Under the pieces are notes generated by a model. That model made no database searches, had not been told where the DNA came from, and saw only the letters and a program-made list of their open reading frames with translations. Positions 34,301 to 45,385 of a stretch of 64,000 bases of DNA are shown here, one piece after another. The stretch comes from Bdellovibrio sp. ZAP7 (GTDB lineage: Bacteria > Bdellovibrionota > UBA1018 > CAIMNF01), in the NCBI GenBank assembly GCA_945874535.1, contig CAMCGZ010000013.1, positions 1 to 64,000 on the forward strand, written 5' to 3'. Each line of letters opens with the position of its first letter. The first letter of the stretch is position 1. Position numbers and translations under genes: made by a program.

Positions 34301-35536
34301 GAGGATGTCCCAGACTTCCTGGCGCTGCTGTTCCACCATCTTCTTGGCAGACTTGATCGTAGTGACGTGACCGTACTCGATCAGCTTGTTGAAGATGAAC
34401 GGTTTGAAGAGCTCGAGAGCCATCAACTTGGGAAGACCGCACTGATGCAAGCGAAGCTCAGGACCGACGACGATCACGGAACGGCCGGAGTAATCCACCC
34501 GCTTTCCGAGAAGGTTCTGACGGAACCGGCCGGTCTTGCCTTTCAGCATGTCTGACAACGAACGGAGCGGACGCTTGTTCGGTCCGGTGAAAACCTTGCC
34601 ACGCTTACCATTGTCAAACAGGGCGTCAACAGATTCCTGGAGCATGCGCTTCTCGTTCCGGATGATGATATCCGGAGCGTTCAGCTCGACCAGGCGCTTG
34701 AGACGGTTGTTCCGGTTGATCACACGGCGATAAAGATCGTTCAGGTCGGAGGTCGCGAAACGGCCACCATCGAGCGGCACGAGAGGACGCAGTTCAGGCG
34801 GGATGACCGGGATCACTTCCAGCATCATCCACTCGGGCTTATTCATGCCGCTGGACTTGAATGCTTCCACAACCGAGAGGCGCTTCGAAAGCTTGGTCCG
34901 CTGGGCTTCGGAGGTGGTCTCCTTCAGCGCCATACGGAGCTTACGGGACTCGAGATCGATGTCGATCTTGCGCAGAAGCTCGCGGATCGCCTCGCCGCCC
35001 ATACCGGCGGTGAATGCGATTCCGTCCGTAATGAGCTGATTGTACTTATCCTCGGTGAGGATGGTACCGTCTTCGACGTCGGAGTTCCCTTTGTCGAGCA
35101 TCACGTAAGATTCACAATAAAGGACCTTTTCGAGATCTTTCAGGCTGAAATTCAGCAGGGCTCCGATCCGCGATGGAGCAGAACGGAGGAACCAGATGTG
35201 GGCCACCGGGCTGGCAAGCTCGATGTGGCCGAGACGCTCACGACGAACCTTGGACTGGATCACTTCCACTCCGCACTTCTCGCAAACGACTCCGCGGTGC
35301 TTCATCCGCTTGTACTTACCGCAGTTACACTCGTAGTCCTTGACCGGTCCGAAGATCTTCGCGCAGAAGAGACCGTCCCGCTCGGGCTTGAAGGTCCTGT
35401 AGTTGATGGTCTCGGGCTTCTTCACCTCTCCGAGACTCCATTCACGGATTTTCTCAGGGGATGCCAGGGAAATACGGATTCCCTTGAAGCTCAGTGGATC
35501 TTTCGGCTTATCAAAAAAATTCAACAAATCTTTCAT
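31397..35536 (-). CDS. rpoC: DNA-directed RNA polymerase subunit beta'
   Basis: The catalytic NADFDGD motif that binds the active-site magnesium is present ([12 protein letters not shown]). The N-terminal zinc ribbon [20 protein letters not shown] and the second zinc site ([17 protein letters not shown]) are intact. At 1379 residues it has the proteobacterial size, without a large lineage insertion that I can see. It follows rpoB by 58 bases. The long plus-strand ORF over it (31730-34555) is an antisense shadow. Confidence 0.98.
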   Translation of the reverse strand: MKDLLNFFDKPKDPLSFKGIRISLASPEKIREWSLGEVKKPETINYRTFKPERDGLFCAKIFGPVKDYECNCGKYKRMKHRGVVCEKCGVEVIQSKVRRERLGHIELASPVAHIWFLRSAPSRIGALLNFSLKDLEKVLYCESYVMLDKGNSDVEDGTILTEDKYNQLITDGIAFTAGMGGEAIRELLRKIDIDLESRKLRMALKETTSEAQRTKLSKRLSVVEAFKSSGMNKPEWMMLEVIPVIPPELRPLVPLDGGRFATSDLNDLYRRVINRNNRLKRLVELNAPDIIIRNEKRMLQESVDALFDNGKRGKVFTGPNKRPLRSLSDMLKGKTGRFRQNLLGKRVDYSGRSVIVVGPELRLHQCGLPKLMALELFKPFIFNKLIEYGHVTTIKSAKKMVEQQRQEVWDILEEVVKEHPVLLNRAPTLHRLGIQAFEPILIEGKAIQLHPLVCTAFNADFDGDQMAVHVPLSIEAQIEARVLMMSTNNILSPAHGKPIIVPSQDIVLGMYYMTRERPFARGEGKIFSNPIEVRFAYDSGVVDLQARIKCRINGKLEETTVGRALLSEIVPTEIEFKTFNRVLGKKELAELIDVCFRKTGNKKTVILADQIMQTGFRQAMKAGISISIHDMIIPSEKKGLVDTAYGQVQEIENQYQEGLITDGERYNKVIDIWAQTAEQVTMAMMKHISTQTYHAPEGWAGKDKTLTGPAFNSVFIMADSGARGSNAQIRQLAGMRGLMAKPSGDIIETPIIANFREGLSVLQYFVSTHGARKGLADTALKTANSGYLTRRLVDVAQDVIVTEFDCHTKDGIVMTALIEGGEVIETLTSRILGRVTLEDVLHPNSGEVMYKEGTLLEEEQVKAIELAGVDQVLIRSVLTCQSRWGICAACYGRDLGRGRPVNIGEATGVIAAQSIGEPGTQLTMRTFHIGGAASRSAEQSTLQAKTKGTVKFHNVNTVKSRDGSTIVMGRNGEVTVIDANNRERERYSVVYGAKLLIADGTAVERGTMIAEWDPYSTPIISDVGGRLVYEDLEEGVTMQEQHDAVTGLSHKVIIESKTDKRPKVMVKDANGNVVQVPGSKRMGVYNLPVGSNLIVIKDSDILPGDLIAKIHRETSKTKDITGGLPRVAELFEARKPKDSSTVTEIDGTVSFGKDTKGKRKLIVTADDGSFKEYSISKGRHLTVNEGDYVKKGEPLCDGPVNPHDILKVLGDKALAKYLVDEVQEVYRLQGVKINDKHIEVIVRQMLRKVKVVESGDTRFLSGESVERFQFDEENRKVLGNGGTPATYEPLLLGITKASLTTESFISAASFQETTKVLTEAAINGKVDYLKGLKENVIMGRLIPAGTGLGKYRNLVSKVVETTVETAPSQEAETASLRSM

Positions 35537-35556
35537 GTTCTTGCCCTCATGGATAG

Positions 35557-35582
35557 CCGCGGGCCCCCGTCGGGGTCCGCGG
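35557..35582 (-). other. Intercistronic hairpin between rpoB and rpoC
   Basis: CCGCGGGCCCC pairs with GGGGTCCGCGG with one mismatch around CGT-like loop bases, in the 58-base gap. No T-run follows, so it is more likely an mRNA-stabilising or processing hairpin than a terminator. Confidence 0.55.
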
Positions 35583-35594
35583 CCATTGGATGAT

Positions 35595-38500
35595 TTAGAG
35601 TAAATCCGCCTTCAGTTCCTTGTTGTCTTCTTCTTCGATCAACTCGACGTTGAGCGCGAGAGACTGGAGTTCCTTCACCAGAACGTTGAAGGATTCGGGG
35701 AGACCCGGCTCGAGGAGCTGTTCACCCTTCACAATCGCTTCGTACATCCGGTTACGGCCAGTGACGTCGTCGGACTTCACTGTGAGGAATTCCTGGAGTG
35801 CGTGAGCTGCACCGTATGCTTCAAGTGCCCACACTTCCATCTCTCCGAGACGCTGACCACCGAACTGGGCTTTACCCCCGAGCGGCTGCTGCGTGACGAG
35901 ACTGTAAGGCCCGATGGAACGGGCGTGGATCTTTTCTTCGACCAAGTGGTGGAGCTTCAGGATGTACATCACCCCGACGGTCACTTCCTCGGCGAACGGC
36001 TCTCCGGACACGCCATCGTACAGCGTGGTCTTCCCGAGTGACGGAAGATCGGCAAGCTTCAACATCTTCTCGATATCGGCTTCCGAAGCACCATCGAACA
36101 CAGGAGAGGAGAAGTGCGCTCCGTCTTTGAGGTGACGGGCCATCCGGATCAGGTCCTCGTCAGAGGCCTTTCCAAGATAGTCCTGCACCGACTTGTCCGG
36201 ATACACGTCCTTGAGGAGCTTGCGGATATTCTCCGGCTTGTACTGCTCGAGGTAGTGGGTGATCTTATCGCCCAGACCTTTTGCAGCCCAACCGAGAGTG
36301 AGCTCGAGCAACTGCCCGATGTTCATCCGGGAAGGAACGCCGAGAGGATTCAACACCATGTCCACCGGACGTCCGTCCGCGGTGTAAGGCATGTCTTCCA
36401 TCGGCATGATCCGGGAGATCACACCCTTGTTACCGTGGCGGCCGGCCATCTTGTCACCGACCTGGAGCTTCCTCTTGATCGCGATCTGGATGCGAACCAT
36501 CTTGATCACGCCCGGGGCGAGATCATCGCCACGCTTCAGCTTTTCGGTCTTTTCCTTGAAGACGAAGCGGACGGACTCGATGCGGTTCTTGGCACCCTTC
36601 ACGAGATTCGTGACTTCCTGCTCGAGGTCGCTCTTCACAGGAATGAATCCGAGAAGTTCGAAAGGAACCTTCTCTAGAGTCGCCAGATCGAGCTTCTGAC
36701 CCTTGGTGAGGAGCTCTTCAGATCCGTCTTCGGAAAGGAGCTTGCCCGTGGTGGTCGCACCGTTCAGAGCCTTGGCAACGCGCTCGTAAGTGGTGTGCTT
36801 GATCGCGTCGATTTCGATCTTCTGATCGCGAAGGATCTTCGCTACCGACTCTTCCTGGATCTGCTTGGAGCGCTCGTCATGCTCGGTTCCTTCGCGGGCC
36901 AGAACCTGAGCACTGATCACGGTTCCGTAGACTCCGGAAGGAGCACGGAGGGAGGTGTCACGCACATCGCCGGCCTTCTCACCGAAGATCGCACGGAGGA
37001 GCTTTTCCTCGGGAGAGAGCTGGGTCTCACCCTTGGGAGTCACCTTACCGACCAGCACGTCGCCGGGCTTCACTTCAGCGCCGATGCGGATGATGCCGCT
37101 CTCGTCGATGTCTTTCAGCGCCTCTTCACCGACGTTCGGAATATCGCGGGTGATTTCTTCTTTGCCGAGTTTGGTGTCACGGGCCATGCACTCGTATTCT
37201 TCGATGTGCACGGAAGTGAACACGTCATCCTTGATCACGCGTTCGGAGATCAGGATGGAGTCCTCGAAGTTGTAACCGCCCCAAGGCATGAAGGCCACGA
37301 GCATGTTCTGTCCGAGGGCCAACTCACCGGCATCGGTGGAAGGACCGTCGGCAAGCACATCGCCCACCTTCACTTGATCGCCCACGCGGACCACGGCCCG
37401 CTGGTTCACACAGGTATTCTGGTTGGAACGCATGTACTTGGTGAGGTTGTAGATATCGACGCCGGATTCATCTTCAGAGAGATCATCCGTGCGACGAACG
37501 ACGATCTTGCCACCGTCCACCATCAGCACTTCACCCTCGTGCTTCGAAGTGATCACATGACCGGAGTCACGGGCCACCACGCGCTCGATCCCGGTTCCGA
37601 CCAGCGGAGCCTTGGAGCGAAGCAGGGGAACTGCCTGACGCTGCATGTTCGATCCCATGAGCGCCCGGTTCGCATCGTCGTGCTCAAGGAAAGGAATGAG
37701 CGATGCGGCGATGGAAACCAACTGGCTCGAGGACACGTCCATGAGCTCGATATCGTCGGAATTCACCAAGGCGAATTCACCCTTCTTCCGGGCAGGTGCG
37801 TGCTCGGTTTCGAATTTCTTCTTGGCGAGCGCTTCTGGGTTGGCCTGTGCGATGATCCGGTTTTCTTCTTCGGTCGCAGTGAAGAACTGGATCTCGTCGG
37901 TTACCTTGCGTTCCTTGATCACACGGTAAGGAGTCTGGATGAAACCGAACTCGTTCACGCGCGCAAAAGTGGAGAGGGACGCGATCAAACCGATGTTCGG
38001 ACCTTCTGGGGTCTCGATCGGACAAATCCGGCCATAGTGGGTATTGTGTACGTCACGGACTTCGAATCCGGCGCGGTCACGAGTCAAACCGCCGGGCCCG
38101 AGGGCAGACAAGCGGCGCTTGTGAGTCACTTCGGACAAAGGGTTGGTCTGATCCATGAACTGGGAGAGCTGGCTCGACCCGAAGAACTCCTTCACCACAG
38201 CCGAAACCGGCTTCTGGTTGATGAGGTCGTGTGGCATCAGAGTTTCGATCTCCTGGATGCTCATACGCTCCTTCACGGCGCGCTCCATCCGGACGAGGCC
38301 GATGCGGAACTGGTTCTCGACCAATTCACCCACTGCGCGAACACGGCGGTTTCCGAGGTTGTCGATATCGTCGATCACACCGCGACCGTTGTTGCACTCG
38401 CAGAGATAAAACAGAGTGGAGAGCACATCCTGATGGGTCAGAATCGTGGATTCTTTGCTGTCTTTATTCTCAGGGAACTTCTGGTTGAACTTCATCCGAC

Positions 38501-39737
38501 CGACGAGCGACAGGTCATAGCGCTCGACATCGAAGAAGAGGTTCTGGAAAAGGACGCGGGAAGCGTCGAGAGTCGGAGGATCTCCCGGACGCATGCGCTT
38601 GTAGATGTCGATCAATGCCTCATCTGGGGTATTGATCTTATCGATCATCAGGGTGTCACGGATGAACGAGCCATGGGTGAGATTGTCGGTATAGATCACC
38701 CGGACATCTTTCACCTTCTTGGCCACCAGGTCCTTCAACTTGGATTCGGTGATTTCTTCATTGGCCTCCATGAGGACTTCGCCGGTCTTTTTATCGACCA
38801 GATCCTCGGAGAGCACACGGCCGATCATGGCTTCTTGCGGGATCTCGAGACGCTTCACGCCCGCCGCACGGAGCTTTTCAATCACAGTGGTGCTGAACTT
38901 ACGATTCTTGGCGATGATCAGATCCTTGGACTTGGGATCATGAATGTCATGCTCGGCACGCTGGCCTGCCAGAATCTCGAGGTTCACCACGCGGAAGAAT
39001 TGGGCACTCTTGCCTTCCGCTTCGATCTGAAGGGTTTCGATCTTGTAGAAGCGGTTGAGGATCTCGGTCACGGTCATGCCGAGCGCCTTCAGGAGCGTGG
39101 TCGCAGGAAGCTTACGCTTGCGATCGATCCGGGCGTAGAGATGATCTTTATGGTCGAACTCGAAATCAAGCCAGGATCCGCGATGCGGAATGATCCGGGC
39201 GGAATAAAGGATCTTGCCCGAAGAATGGCCCTTGCCGTGGTCGTGGGCGAAGATCACACCCGGAGAACGGTGCAACTGGGACACGATGACCCGCTCGGTT
39301 CCATTGATGATGAAGGAGCCACTCTCGGTCATGAGAGGAATCTCTCCCATGAACACTTCTTGTTCTTTGATATCGCGAATATTGCGATTGCCGGTCTCTT
39401 CCTCGACATCATAAACCACGAGGCGGACAGTGATCTTGAGAGGAGCGGCGTAGGTACCGCTGCGCTGGCGGCACTCATTCACGTCGTACTTGGGCTTTTC
39501 GAGAGTGTAGCTCTCGAACTCGAGGGCTGCGGTCTTATCGAAGTCCTCGATCGGGAAAATGGATTTGAACACAGCCTGGAGGCCGGTATTGAGACGGCGA
39601 TCGGCCGGCACATCGGCCTGGAGGAAAAGATCGTAGGAGCGTCTCTGGAGCTCGATCAGATTGGGGATTTCAAGAGGAGTTTTGATTTTAGAAAACTCGC
39701 GTCTTACTCTTTGACCTTCTGTGAACGGTGCGATCAT
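35595..39737 (-). CDS. rpoB: DNA-directed RNA polymerase subunit beta
   Basis: The conserved beta-subunit regions are present. They include the rifampicin-cluster region ([20 protein letters not shown], then [20 protein letters not shown]) and the C-terminal [39 protein letters not shown] 39737 has a good GGAG site; the 13 extra residues in the ORF track ([13 protein letters not shown]) are not family-like. This gives 1380 residues. The residues of the cluster shown look like the susceptible wild type. The plus-strand ORF of 1024 residues over it is a shadow. Confidence 0.98.
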   Translation of the reverse strand: MIAPFTEGQRVRREFSKIKTPLEIPNLIELQRRSYDLFLQADVPADRRLNTGLQAVFKSIFPIEDFDKTAALEFESYTLEKPKYDVNECRQRSGTYAAPLKITVRLVVYDVEEETGNRNIRDIKEQEVFMGEIPLMTESGSFIINGTERVIVSQLHRSPGVIFAHDHGKGHSSGKILYSARIIPHRGSWLDFEFDHKDHLYARIDRKRKLPATTLLKALGMTVTEILNRFYKIETLQIEAEGKSAQFFRVVNLEILAGQRAEHDIHDPKSKDLIIAKNRKFSTTVIEKLRAAGVKRLEIPQEAMIGRVLSEDLVDKKTGEVLMEANEEITESKLKDLVAKKVKDVRVIYTDNLTHGSFIRDTLMIDKINTPDEALIDIYKRMRPGDPPTLDASRVLFQNLFFDVERYDLSLVGRMKFNQKFPENKDSKESTILTHQDVLSTLFYLCECNNGRGVIDDIDNLGNRRVRAVGELVENQFRIGLVRMERAVKERMSIQEIETLMPHDLINQKPVSAVVKEFFGSSQLSQFMDQTNPLSEVTHKRRLSALGPGGLTRDRAGFEVRDVHNTHYGRICPIETPEGPNIGLIASLSTFARVNEFGFIQTPYRVIKERKVTDEIQFFTATEEENRIIAQANPEALAKKKFETEHAPARKKGEFALVNSDDIELMDVSSSQLVSIAASLIPFLEHDDANRALMGSNMQRQAVPLLRSKAPLVGTGIERVVARDSGHVITSKHEGEVLMVDGGKIVVRRTDDLSEDESGVDIYNLTKYMRSNQNTCVNQRAVVRVGDQVKVGDVLADGPSTDAGELALGQNMLVAFMPWGGYNFEDSILISERVIKDDVFTSVHIEEYECMARDTKLGKEEITRDIPNVGEEALKDIDESGIIRIGAEVKPGDVLVGKVTPKGETQLSPEEKLLRAIFGEKAGDVRDTSLRAPSGVYGTVISAQVLAREGTEHDERSKQIQEESVAKILRDQKIEIDAIKHTTYERVAKALNGATTTGKLLSEDGSEELLTKGQKLDLATLEKVPFELLGFIPVKSDLEQEVTNLVKGAKNRIESVRFVFKEKTEKLKRGDDLAPGVIKMVRIQIAIKRKLQVGDKMAGRHGNKGVISRIMPMEDMPYTADGRPVDMVLNPLGVPSRMNIGQLLELTLGWAAKGLGDKITHYLEQYKPENIRKLLKDVYPDKSVQDYLGKASDEDLIRMARHLKDGAHFSSPVFDGASEADIEKMLKLADLPSLGKTTLYDGVSGEPFAEEVTVGVMYILKLHHLVEEKIHARSIGPYSLVTQQPLGGKAQFGGQRLGEMEVWALEAYGAAHALQEFLTVKSDDVTGRNRMYEAIVKGEQLLEPGLPESFNVLVKELQSLALNVELIEEEDNKELKADLL

Positions 39738-39958
39738 GAATTCTCCTTTAGCCGACAAAACAAAAAAACATTCCACTCGTCCGCCAGACCATTTGTCCGC
39801 TCACTCGGTGGATGGAAGCTGACGCAACCATCCCCATCCTGGAAAACGCTTCGTGCGCGTTCCGGGTGAGCCATATTCCGCACTGGCTAAAGCTCGAATC
39901 GTATTATTGGGATTGTCCGAACCCCAACTGATAACCTGTTTTAAACAAAAACACAATG

Positions 39959-40000
39959 ATTCAGGCACAAACCCGGCTTCTCACGGATTTGTGCCTGAAT
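39959..40000 (-). promoter_or_regulatory. Large hairpin in the rplL-rpoB gap
   Basis: ATTCAGGCACAAA and TTTGTGCCTGAAT form a perfect 13-bp stem with a 16-base loop. On the minus strand it is followed by a T-rich stretch (TGTGTTTTTGTTT). It lies within the 322-base interval between rplL and rpoB, which holds no gene. In E. coli the matching gap carries an attenuator and an RNase III site that set the ratio of ribosomal protein to polymerase. The same role is likely here, though the sequence is not homologous as far as I can see. Confidence 0.75.
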
Positions 40001-40059
40001 CGAAAATTGAAGAGGAACCGACCTCACCCCAAGTTGGGAGTAAAGTCTTTTACTTTCAA

Positions 40060-40437
40060 TTACTTGAGCTCAACCTTGGCGCCAGCGGCCTCGAGCTTCT
40101 TCTTCATTTCTTCAGCATCTTTCTTGGCAATGCCTTCCTTGACGGCCTTAGGAGCTCCTTCAACGAGGTCCTTGGCTTCTTTGAGGCCCAGGCCGGTGAT
40201 GGCGCGGACTTCTTTGATCACGTTGATCTTGTTGTCTCCACCGGAGGTCAGGATGACGTCGAATTCGGTCTTCTCAGCGGCAGGAGCACCGCCAACTGCG
40301 CCACCGGCAACGGCCATAGCGACCGGAGCGGAGGAAACGCCGAATTTCTCTTCGAGTTCCTTCACGAGCTTGGAGAGCTCGAGAACGGAAAGGTTTTCGA
40401 TGTAAGTGATGACTTGTTCTTTAGATACGGTAGACAT
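40060..40437 (-). CDS. rplL: 50S ribosomal protein L7/L12
   Basis: This 125-residue stalk protein recruits translational GTPases. The N-terminal dimerisation part, the Ala/Gly-rich hinge ([18 protein letters not shown]) and the C-terminal domain with [23 protein letters not shown] are all clear. It follows rplJ by 46 bases. Confidence 0.98.
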   Translation of the reverse strand: MSTVSKEQVITYIENLSVLELSKLVKELEEKFGVSSAPVAMAVAGGAVGGAPAAEKTEFDVILTSGGDNKINVIKEVRAITGLGLKEAKDLVEGAPKAVKEGIAKKDAEEMKKKLEAAGAKVELK

Positions 40438-40483
40438 GGTTTTGTTCCTCTTCTTCTTTTATTCGTTCTTCACGAAACTGGGT

Positions 40484-40999
40484 TTAGTTGCCGGCAGGCT
40501 CAGACTCGGTTCTTTTCTTCTCGAGCTGACCCAACACGGTCACGAAGCTACGCACAGGTCCGTTGAAGACCGAGAGTAGCATCGACAAAAGGACTTCCCT
40601 CGAGGGAAGGTCCGCAAGCTGAGTGACGTCAGCCGGCGAAAGAAGCTTCTTCCCGAAAAGGCTTTCCTTGATCTTGAGCGCTTCGTGAGCCTTGGCGAAA
40701 TCATTGAATGCCTTCGCTGCCGCCGCAGGATCACCATACGCAAACGCCACGAGAGTAGGACCGACCACACGGTCCATCACGCCCTTGGCATCCTCACCCA
40801 TCTCGCCACCTTTGGTGATGAGACGGCCGATGTTGTTTTTCAAAACTTTGATTTCGGCTTTCTGAGCACGCAGAGCACGACGGAGATTGTCCGCCTCGGA
40901 GGCTTTCAGCCCCTTGTAATCCGCGAAGAAGGTGATGTTCGCCTTCTCGAATTTCTCCCTCAGAGTCGCCGCCAGGTTTTCTTTGTTAGTACGATCCAT
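40484..40999 (-). CDS. rplJ: 50S ribosomal protein L10
   Basis: L10 anchors the L7/L12 dimers to the ribosome and represses its own operon in many bacteria. The 171 residues match the family (ENLAATLREKFEKANITFFADYKGL near the start). Only 18 bases separate it from rplA, so the usual long leader with the L10-binding fold is absent from the gap. Such a site would have to lie inside rplA. Confidence 0.97.
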   Translation of the reverse strand: MDRTNKENLAATLREKFEKANITFFADYKGLKASEADNLRRALRAQKAEIKVLKNNIGRLITKGGEMGEDAKGVMDRVVGPTLVAFAYGDPAAAAKAFNDFAKAHEALKIKESLFGKKLLSPADVTQLADLPSREVLLSMLLSVFNGPVRSFVTVLGQLEKKRTESEPAGN

Positions 41000-41017
41000 G
41001 ATCTTTACTCCTCAACC

Positions 41018-41779
41018 TCAGTTGCCGCTTGCGGTAGCTTCAGAGACCTCGAGCTTCACGCCCGGGCTCATGGTTGCAGCGATGGTGATCGCCTTCATAT
41101 AGGTCCCTTTGCTGGTAGGGGGCTTCGCGCGCATGAGCGCTCCCGCAACCGCCAGGAAGTTTTCTTTCAACTTTTGGGCGCCGAAAGATTTTTTTCCTAC
41201 TTTTACGTGAACGATACCGGCTTTTTCAGCGCGATACTCGACCTTACCCTTGCGCTGCTCACTCACAGCCTTGGTGACATCGAGAGTGACCGTTCCGAGC
41301 TTCGGATTCGGCATGAGATCGCGAGGCCCGAGGATCTTACCGACCTTCGAGATCGGAACCATCATATCGGGGGTGGCGATGAGCTTGTCGAAATCCAGGA
41401 AACCACCCTGAATGCGCTCGATCAGGTCTTCAGCACCGATGATATCAGCACCAGCCGCCTCGGCTTCTTTGGCCTTCTCGCCCTTGGCGACGACAGCGAT
41501 TTTGAGCTTCTTGCCGGTTCCATGAGGAAGCACGACAGCTCCGCGAACCTGCTGGTCGCCTTGCTTGGTGTCCACTCCGAGACTGAAAGAAGCATCGATG
41601 GTTTCATCGAATTTCGCACCGGCGATCTTGCAGATCAGCTCGAAGGCCTCGTCCAGATTATAGAGTTTTTGAGTATCGACTTGAGCCAGAGCGGCAGCGT
41701 AGCGCTTGCCGAATTTGGCGACGATCGGATTCTTCGGAGCGGATGCCTGATTGGCGCCTTCCGCTTTTTTCTTTGCCAT
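41018..41779 (-). CDS. rplA: 50S ribosomal protein L1
   Basis: The L1 signature is present ([18 protein letters not shown]), as is the paired central domain. At 253 residues it is about 20 longer than usual, from a charged N-terminal lead ([20 protein letters not shown]). A good GGAG site precedes it. The 125 bases between rplK and rplA contain small GC-rich hairpins but no recognised regulatory element. Confidence 0.97.
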   Translation of the reverse strand: MAKKKAEGANQASAPKNPIVAKFGKRYAAALAQVDTQKLYNLDEAFELICKIAGAKFDETIDASFSLGVDTKQGDQQVRGAVVLPHGTGKKLKIAVVAKGEKAKEAEAAGADIIGAEDLIERIQGGFLDFDKLIATPDMMVPISKVGKILGPRDLMPNPKLGTVTLDVTKAVSEQRKGKVEYRAEKAGIVHVKVGKKSFGAQKLKENFLAVAGALMRAKPPTSKGTYMKAITIAATMSPGVKLEVSEATASGN

Positions 41780-41904
41780 GTTGTTCTCCTTTGGTTCGAA
41801 CGCTCCGGAACCAGTCCGGTAGCTCCCAAATGTTTGGACCCCGAAAGGCCCGGTTTACTGCTCTATCGACCCCTGTCCCAGCGGGAGCGGGATCATAAAC
41901 TTTA

Positions 41905-42330
41905 TCAGCCCTGTACCGTCAGACCGCAGCTCTTCGCAGTACCTTCGATGGAGTTCATCGCGGTCTCAACGGTTGCGGCGTTCAGGTCTGGCATCTTGAT
42001 CTTTGCGATATCTTCAATCTGCTTGCGGGTCACGGAACCGACCTTTTTGCGGTTCGGCTCGCCGGATCCCTTTTCAAGCTTCGCGGCCTTCAACAACAGG
42101 ACTGCCGCAGGGGGAGTCTTGGTGATAAAGGTGAAAGAACGGTCCGAATAAACGGTGATGATCACCGGAATGATCATACCCTTCTGGTCCGCGGTCTTCG
42201 CATTGAAGGCCTTGCAGAATTCCATGATGTTCACACCGCGCTGACCGAGCGCGGGACCCACTGGAGGGGCCGGATTCGCGGCGCCACCGGGGATTTGCAA
42301 CTTGATTTGTCCTGTCACTTTCTTTGCCAT
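41905..42330 (-). CDS. rplK: 50S ribosomal protein L11
   Basis: The protein has 141 residues. The N-terminal proline-rich loop [20 protein letters not shown] and the RNA-binding C-terminal domain ([20 protein letters not shown]) are typical. L11 forms part of the GTPase-associated centre. It follows nusG by 24 bases. Confidence 0.98.
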   Translation of the reverse strand: MAKKVTGQIKLQIPGGAANPAPPVGPALGQRGVNIMEFCKAFNAKTADQKGMIIPVIITVYSDRSFTFITKTPPAAVLLLKAAKLEKGSGEPNRKKVGSVTRKQIEDIAKIKMPDLNAATVETAMNSIEGTAKSCGLTVQG

Positions 42331-42354
42331 AAGGGGAACTTCCTATCAGATCGG

Positions 42355-42912
42355 TTAAACTTTTTCAACTTGAATAAAATCGAGCTCCACGGGAGTCGAA
42401 CGCCCGAAGATGCTCACTAACACTTTCACTTTGCCCTTGTCCTGATTCACTTCCTCGACAGTGCCGTTGAAGTTAGAGAAAGGACCATCCACCACTTTGA
42501 CCGTCTCGCCTTCCTGGAAGGAGACCTTCGGACGGGGCTTCGCCTGTCCTTCGACAATTCTGTTGGTCATCCGCATGATTTCGGACTCGGACACCGGAAC
42601 CGGCTTCACTTTGTCACCCACGAAGCCTGTGACCTTGGGGGTGTTCTTCACGATGTGCCAGGTCTCGTCGGTCAGAACCATTTTCACCAGGATATAACCC
42701 GGGAAAAAGCGGCGCTTGGTGGTCCGCTTGACGCCCTTCACGAGCTCAACGACATTCTCCTCGGGCACAACGACTTCACCAAAGAATTTTTCTTTCTTCA
42801 GGGACTTCGCACGCTCCTCAAGGGAGATCTTCACCTTGTGCTCGAACCCGGAGTACGTGTGAACCACGTACCAGCACATTTCCGGAAGTGTTGTATTCTC
42901 TGTATTTTCCAT
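42355..42912 (-). CDS. nusG: Transcription termination/antitermination factor NusG
   Basis: The NGN domain begins MCWYVVHTYSGFEHKVK and contains the FPGYILVKM motif. The KOW domain follows (GETVKVVDGPFSNFNGTVEE). At 185 residues it is the standard size, with no insertion. It couples polymerase to ribosome or Rho. It lies 26 bases after secE. Confidence 0.98.
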   Translation of the reverse strand: MENTENTTLPEMCWYVVHTYSGFEHKVKISLEERAKSLKKEKFFGEVVVPEENVVELVKGVKRTTKRRFFPGYILVKMVLTDETWHIVKNTPKVTGFVGDKVKPVPVSESEIMRMTNRIVEGQAKPRPKVSFQEGETVKVVDGPFSNFNGTVEEVNQDKGKVKVLVSIFGRSTPVELDFIQVEKV

Positions 42913-42938
42913 AAAATAATCCGAAAAATCCCGCCCGA

Positions 42939-43313
42939 CTACAGAAGCATCTTAATGATCCAAGACCAGAGCGAGTCGAACGCCCCCAAAAGGGCTCCCG
43001 CTACGATCACGAACAGAATCACCCAGATGGTCGCGTTCGTCGTATCCTTGGACGCGGGCCAAGTGACCCTGGACATTTCCAGAACCACCTCGTTCACGAA
43101 CGCATTGGACTTGTCATTGAAGTAAAGACCGAAACCCAGAGCAGCACCGAGCACAATCGACCCGATCCGGAGATAAAGATCGATTTGCTTGAAGCTCGAT
43201 TCGAGATTGTAAACCGCACTCAACTTCGAGAGGCCGACAAACGCCACACCCGCCACCATCAAGGAGGCGAAGAGCAACGTCATATTGACCCATTTTTGTC
43301 TCTGATTTTCCAT
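42939..43313 (-). CDS. secE: Preprotein translocase subunit SecE
   Basis: The 124 residues have three membrane segments, like E. coli SecE rather than the single-span type. The conserved cytoplasmic amphipathic part EVVLEMSRVTWPASKDT precedes the last span. SecE clamps the SecY channel halves. It follows tRNA-Trp by 26 bases, the common order. Confidence 0.95.
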   Translation of the reverse strand: MENQRQKWVNMTLLFASLMVAGVAFVGLSKLSAVYNLESSFKQIDLYLRIGSIVLGAALGFGLYFNDKSNAFVNEVVLEMSRVTWPASKDTTNATIWVILFVIVAGALLGAFDSLWSWIIKMLL

Positions 43314-43339
43314 TTTTTCAGCTTCTTTGGTTTATTGGA

Positions 43340-43415
43340 TGGCAGGCCGGGAGGGATTCGAACCCACAACCCACGGATTTGGAATCCGTTGCTCTACCGT
43401 TGGAGCTACCGGCCT
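43340..43415 (-). tRNA. tRNA-Trp (anticodon CCA)
   Basis: The 76-base cloverleaf has acceptor AGGCCGG / CCGGCCT, anticodon stem ACGGA / TCCGT around TTCCAAA, and an encoded CCA after discriminator G. It lies between tuf and secE, its usual place. The tuf terminator ends about 20 bases before it, so its transcript probably relies on readthrough. Confidence 0.95.
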
Positions 43416-43436
43416 CCATATTGGAACCAAACTCCA

Positions 43437-43474
43437 ATTAAAAAAACAGGTGGCTCCGGAATCCGGAGCCACCC
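43437..43474 (-). terminator. Terminator after tuf
   Basis: GGTGGCTCCGG and CCGGAGCCACC form a perfect 11-bp stem with loop AAT, followed on the minus strand by seven T residues. It begins 11 bases after the tuf stop. Confidence 0.9.
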
Positions 43475-43484
43475 GTTTATTGGA

Positions 43485-44675
43485 TTATTCTACGATTTCG
43501 GACACAACGCCGGCGCCGACGGTACGACCACCTTCGCGAATTGCGAAGCGCAGGTCTTTTTCCATCGCGATCGGAGTGATGAGTTCGACTTCCATGGAGA
43601 TGTTATCGCCAGGCATGACCATTTCCACGTTTTCTGGAAGGGTCACGACACCGGTCACATCAGTGGTGCGGAAGTAGAACTGAGGACGATAGCCCTTGAA
43701 GAACGGGGTATGACGTCCGCCTTCTTCCTTGGTGAGGATGTAGGCAGCGCCCTTGAACTTCTTGTGAGGGGTGACAGAGCCTGGCTTGGCCAGAACTTGT
43801 CCACGCTCGACGTCTTCCTTCTTGGTTCCGCGGAGAAGCGCACCGATGTTATCGCCTGCTTCGCCCGAATCCAGAAGTTTACGGAACATTTCAATTCCGG
43901 TGATGGTGGTCTTGGTGGTCGGACGAATACCGATGATTTCAACTTCATCGCCAACCTTCAGAACACCACGCTCGATACGGCCGGTGACAACAGTACCGCG
44001 ACCGGAGATCGAGAAAACATCTTCCACAGGCATCAGGAACGGCTTGTCGAGCAAGCGCTGAGGCTGAGGAATGGACGCATCCACTGCGGCCATGAGCTTC
44101 ATGATTGCAGCTTCACCGAGCTCGCCAGCATCACCCTCGGACGCCTTGAGAGCAGATCCGCGGATCACTGGAATGGTGTCGCCAGGGAAATTGTACTTGG
44201 TGAGGAGGTCGCGAACTTCCATCTCAACCAGGTCGATGAGTTCGGCATCATCCACCATGTCGCACTTGTTCAGGAACACGACGATCGCAGGAACGCCGAC
44301 CTGACGAGCAAGCAGGATGTGCTCGCGAGTCTGGGGCATTGGGCCGTCGGAAGCGGAACAAACGAGGATCGCGCCGTCCATTTGAGCAGCACCGGTGATC
44401 ATGTTCTTCACATAGTCAGCGTGGCCCGGGCAATCCACGTGAGCGTAGTGACGATTTTCAGTCTCGTACTCAACGTGAGTGGTGTTGATGGTAATCCCGC
44501 GCTCTTTTTCTTCGGGGGACTTGTCAATGCTGGCGTAGTCCATCGCCTTGGCACGACCTGCTTTTGCGAGCACCTTGGTGATCGCGGAAGTCAGAGTGGT
44601 TTTTCCGTGGTCGACGTGACCAATGGTTCCGATGTTACAGTGCGGTTTCGACCGCTCGAATTTTTCTTTAGACAT
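43485..44675 (-). CDS. tuf: Elongation factor Tu
   Basis: The 396-residue GTPase delivers aminoacyl-tRNA to the ribosome. The G1 loop [10 protein letters not shown], the [20 protein letters not shown] switch II region and NKCD are intact. This copy is in the tRNA-tuf-secE-nusG context. Another copy next to fus may exist elsewhere; it is not in this window. Confidence 0.98.
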   Translation of the reverse strand: MSKEKFERSKPHCNIGTIGHVDHGKTTLTSAITKVLAKAGRAKAMDYASIDKSPEEKERGITINTTHVEYETENRHYAHVDCPGHADYVKNMITGAAQMDGAILVCSASDGPMPQTREHILLARQVGVPAIVVFLNKCDMVDDAELIDLVEMEVRDLLTKYNFPGDTIPVIRGSALKASEGDAGELGEAAIMKLMAAVDASIPQPQRLLDKPFLMPVEDVFSISGRGTVVTGRIERGVLKVGDEVEIIGIRPTTKTTITGIEMFRKLLDSGEAGDNIGALLRGTKKEDVERGQVLAKPGSVTPHKKFKGAAYILTKEEGGRHTPFFKGYRPQFYFRTTDVTGVVTLPENVEMVMPGDNISMEVELITPIAMEKDLRFAIREGGRTVGAGVVSEIVE

Positions 44676-44797
44676 AGTAGTCTCTCCCTTTCCCGGTTAA
44701 AGAAAATGATCCTATGGATTTTCTGGTGTCCTCAGTACTTACCAAGAAAATCCTTCGAAAATCCAGTGTTTTTTTCAGGCTTTTTGATCAAATCAAA

Positions 44798-44872
44798 TGG
44801 AGCTGATGATGGGGATTGAACCCACGACCTCTCCCTTACCAAGGGAGTACTCTACCACTGAGCTACATCAGC
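44798..44872 (-). tRNA. tRNA-Thr (anticodon GGU)
   Basis: The 75-base cloverleaf has acceptor GCTGATG / CATCAGC, anticodon stem CTCCC / GGGAG around TTGGTAA, and an encoded CCA. It lies directly upstream of tuf. Confidence 0.95.
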
Positions 44873-44918
44873 ATCGATTTGATTTGTCCAACCAGCCAGA
44901 ATCGCGGTTTGAAAATTT

Positions 44919-44995
44919 TGGAGCGGGAGACGGGTCTCGAACCCGCAACCCTCAGCTTGGAAGGCTGATACTCTAGCCAATTGAGCTACTCCCGC
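44919..44995 (-). tRNA. tRNA-Gly (anticodon UCC)
   Basis: The 77-base cloverleaf has acceptor GCGGGAG / CTCCCGC, anticodon stem TCAGC / GCTGA around CTTCCAA, and an encoded CCA. It is third of four tRNAs before tuf. Confidence 0.95.
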
Positions 44996-45042
44996 CCGAA
45001 TTTTCAAACTATCACTTAAAACAATTGTTACAAAGTTTTAAG

Positions 45043-45128
45043 TGGTGGTGAGGGAAGGAATCGAACCTTCGAAGGCTGACGCCGCCAGATTTACAGTCTG
45101 GTCCGTTTGACCGCTCCGGAACCTCACC
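45043..45128 (-). tRNA. tRNA-Tyr (anticodon GUA)
   Basis: The 86-base class II tRNA has a long variable arm, acceptor GGTGAGG / CCTCACC, anticodon loop CTGTAAA and an encoded CCA. Confidence 0.95.
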
Positions 45129-45153
45129 ATTCGCCAAAACTTGAACCCGAGGC

Positions 45154-45229
45154 TGGAGCTGGAGACCGGACTCGAACCGATGACCTGCTGTTTACAAAAC
45201 AGCTGCTCTACCAACTGAGCTAATCCAGC
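45154..45229 (-). tRNA. tRNA-Thr (anticodon UGU)
   Basis: The 76-base cloverleaf has anticodon stem GCTGT / ACAGC around TTTGTAA and an encoded CCA. The last acceptor pair (T7-C66) is mismatched. It is the first tRNA of the tuf operon. Confidence 0.93.
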
Positions 45230-45299
45230 GCCTAATCCTCGAAATTCAAACTTGTACGCCGGAACCCCGACGCACACCTCTGACTTTTGATAACGCCAC

Positions 45300-45329
45300 A
45301 TCTTTTCCAAGACCGGCCCTGTTTGTCAA
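45300..45329 (-). promoter_or_regulatory. Candidate promoter of the tRNA-tuf operon
   Basis: On the minus strand a consensus TTGACA -35 is followed after 18 bases by AAAGAT, a weak -10 (three of six). It lies 70-100 bases upstream of tRNA-Thr(UGU). The perfect -35 suits a strong tRNA/tuf promoter; the -10 assignment is uncertain. Confidence 0.42.
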
Positions 45330-45385
45330 TCAAAAACGCCCCACCGGGCCTTGCATCCCGGTCCGGGGCGGGATACGGAACCCCC

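Noticed and set aside
31730-34555. 941-residue plus-strand ORF
   Set aside because: It lies wholly antisense to rpoC and its composition (His/Asp/Gly-rich, no motif) is that of a shadow frame in GC-rich DNA.
36795-39869. 1024-residue plus-strand ORF
   Set aside because: Antisense to rpoB, with the same shadow composition. No domain is visible.
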